DNA of 5,756 nt from MGOM01 sp035455265 (GTDB lineage: Bacteria > Chloroflexota > Anaerolineae > Anaerolineales > E44-bin32), in the NCBI GenBank assembly GCA_035455265.1, contig DATIFK010000018.1, positions 1 to 5,756 on the forward strand, given 5' to 3'. The notes beneath the pieces are model-generated. The model was not told the origin of the DNA, searched no databases, and saw only the letters and a list, made by a program, of their open reading frames with translations. Position numbers and translations under genes: made by a program. How positions within the stretch are numbered: the stretch's first letter is position 1; each line of letters begins with the position of its first letter. This document shows, piece by piece, positions 4,978-5,756 of this stretch.

Positions 4978-5756
4978 CTAGGCTTCGGCGTCGGCTTGCT
5001 GAACGAGCGAAAGGACGGCCGCTCGGGAGAGCTTCTCCTCGCCGCGGCGCAAAGCCTCGAGTGTCGCCTGGGCCAGACGGAGCGGAATGGCAACCATCAC
5101 GCGAAATGCGTGCGACGACACCGTGCGGGCGTAAGCGTCGGCCTCCGCCAGGCAGCGGGCGGCGTAGGCGGCGATCTGATCGTGGTTCCATCCCGGCGGG
5201 AAGAAGTCGGCCCCGCGCCGGACGTCTTCGCTGCGGTTGCGCAGGATGTTGACGAGCTGCAGGCCGCGGCCGAAGAGGACGGCCATCGAGCGGTCGACCT
5301 GGACTCCTTCGAAGAAGGCCAGCAGGTCGCACAGCAGGATCCCGACCGCGCCGGCGACGCTGAAGGTGTATCGGTCGAGGTCGGCCTGGGATTGAATCGA
5401 CCAGCCCGACTCGGCCCAGTCGGCCATCCGATCGGCCATGGCCGCGGCGGCTTCCCAGATGCGGGGGGCGATGGGAGCGGGGGCGCGACACGCCCATTCG
5501 GCCAATTGCATCGTCACCGCGGGCAGCAAGCCGTCGAAATCCTGGAGCACCGATCGCAGCGGCGCCGGGTCAAAGCGCTCGAGCGAGGTCTGCGCTTGAA
5601 GGTGGCGGCTGACGGCGCGCAATAGACGGGCCTTGTCGGGCGCGGGGAGGGTGGGGTGGTCTTCGACCTCGTCGATCGCCCTCAAGCACAGATAGGCTGA
5701 GGCCACCGCTTCCTGAAGCCCGCCCGAGAGGCGCATCACCGGAAGGAAGAAGGTCC
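4978..5756 (-). CDS. Squalene/phytoene synthase family protein (5' end missing)
   Basis: The last 258 residues of a trans-isoprenyl diphosphate head-to-head synthase. The visible protein opens with TFFLPV, the canonical (S)xTFxLP segment found about 20-25 residues from the start of family members, so little is missing beyond the window edge. The first acidic motif is LRAIDEVED (Asp28 to Asp32 of the visible part), closer to squalene synthase (LRALDTLEDD in the human enzyme) than to CrtB. DLDRYTFSVAGAVG matches the conserved DxDxYxxxVAG region. GRGLQLVNILRNRSEDVRRG contains the second acidic motif, followed by ADFFPPGW. In that motif the usual first Asp is Asn (codon at 5236-5238). The family condenses two farnesyl or geranylgeranyl diphosphates to squalene, its hydroxy intermediate, or phytoene; which product applies here is not decidable. 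GTG 5737-5739 lies within the conserved segment and is not the real start. Confidence 0.9.
   Translation of the reverse strand, partial: TFFLPVMRLSGGLQEAVASAYLCLRAIDEVEDHPTLPAPDKARLLRAVSRHLQAQTSLERFDPAPLRSVLQDFDGLLPAVTMQLAEWACRAPAPIAPRIWEAAAAMADRMADWAESGWSIQSQADLDRYTFSVAGAVGILLCDLLAFFEGVQVDRSMAVLFGRGLQLVNILRNRSEDVRRGADFFPPGWNHDQIAAYAARCLAEADAYARTVSSHAFRVMVAIPLRLAQATLEALRRGEEKLSRAAVLSLVQQADAEA

Noticed and set aside
4931..5497. 330-residue frame extending the EamA-like protein upstream
   Set aside because: The extra part is an arginine-rich shadow of the prenyl synthase gene; the internal ATG at 4930 has a proper ribosome binding site.
4996..5625. 209-codon plus-strand frame opposite the prenyl synthase
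   Set aside because: Antisense shadow of a well-supported gene, with no family resemblance.

Overview
The window is GC-rich bacterial DNA, probably from an environmental Chloroflexota (Anaerolineae-like) lineage, with Planctomycetota the main alternative. This is inferred from the style of the proteins: a lipoprotein serine hydrolase with a beta-rich tail, a small four-helix membrane protein with an LLCAGFW motif, a squalene-synthase-like prenyl synthase, and heptamer-repeat intergenic DNA. No marker gene settles the phylum.

Layout. Positions 1-388 on the plus strand hold the end of one bacterial microcompartment (BMC) vertex gene and a complete second one. This is the 3' edge of a BMC locus lying mostly outside the window. 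Positions 389-650 are a gene-free convergent junction holding three tandem arrays of 7-base units and two or three hairpins. Everything after that is on the minus strand. It comprises triosephosphate isomerase (651-1430), a four-helix membrane protein of unknown role (1623-2066), a class C beta-lactamase-like serine hydrolase lipoprotein (2094-3644), and two adjoining gene remnants (3687-4294). The remnants are the tail of a second serine hydrolase and the membrane-spanning start of what looks like a sensor kinase, joined out of frame near position 3995. After a 210-base gap come a half-size EamA/DMT membrane protein (4505-4930) and a squalene/phytoene synthase-like gene (4978 to the window edge, 5' end missing).

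How the genes work together. The serine hydrolase and the four-helix protein are 27 bases apart and probably co-transcribed. The prenyl synthase and the EamA-like protein are 47 bases apart and probably form a second transcription unit, which could make and move or sense an isoprenoid lipid. TpiA is a housekeeping enzyme of glycolysis; its position beside the BMC locus, converging on it, does not show a functional link. No clearly novel multi-gene system is visible. The most interesting points are the related heptamer arrays, the chimeric remnant, and the Asp-to-Asn change in the second metal-binding motif of the prenyl synthase.
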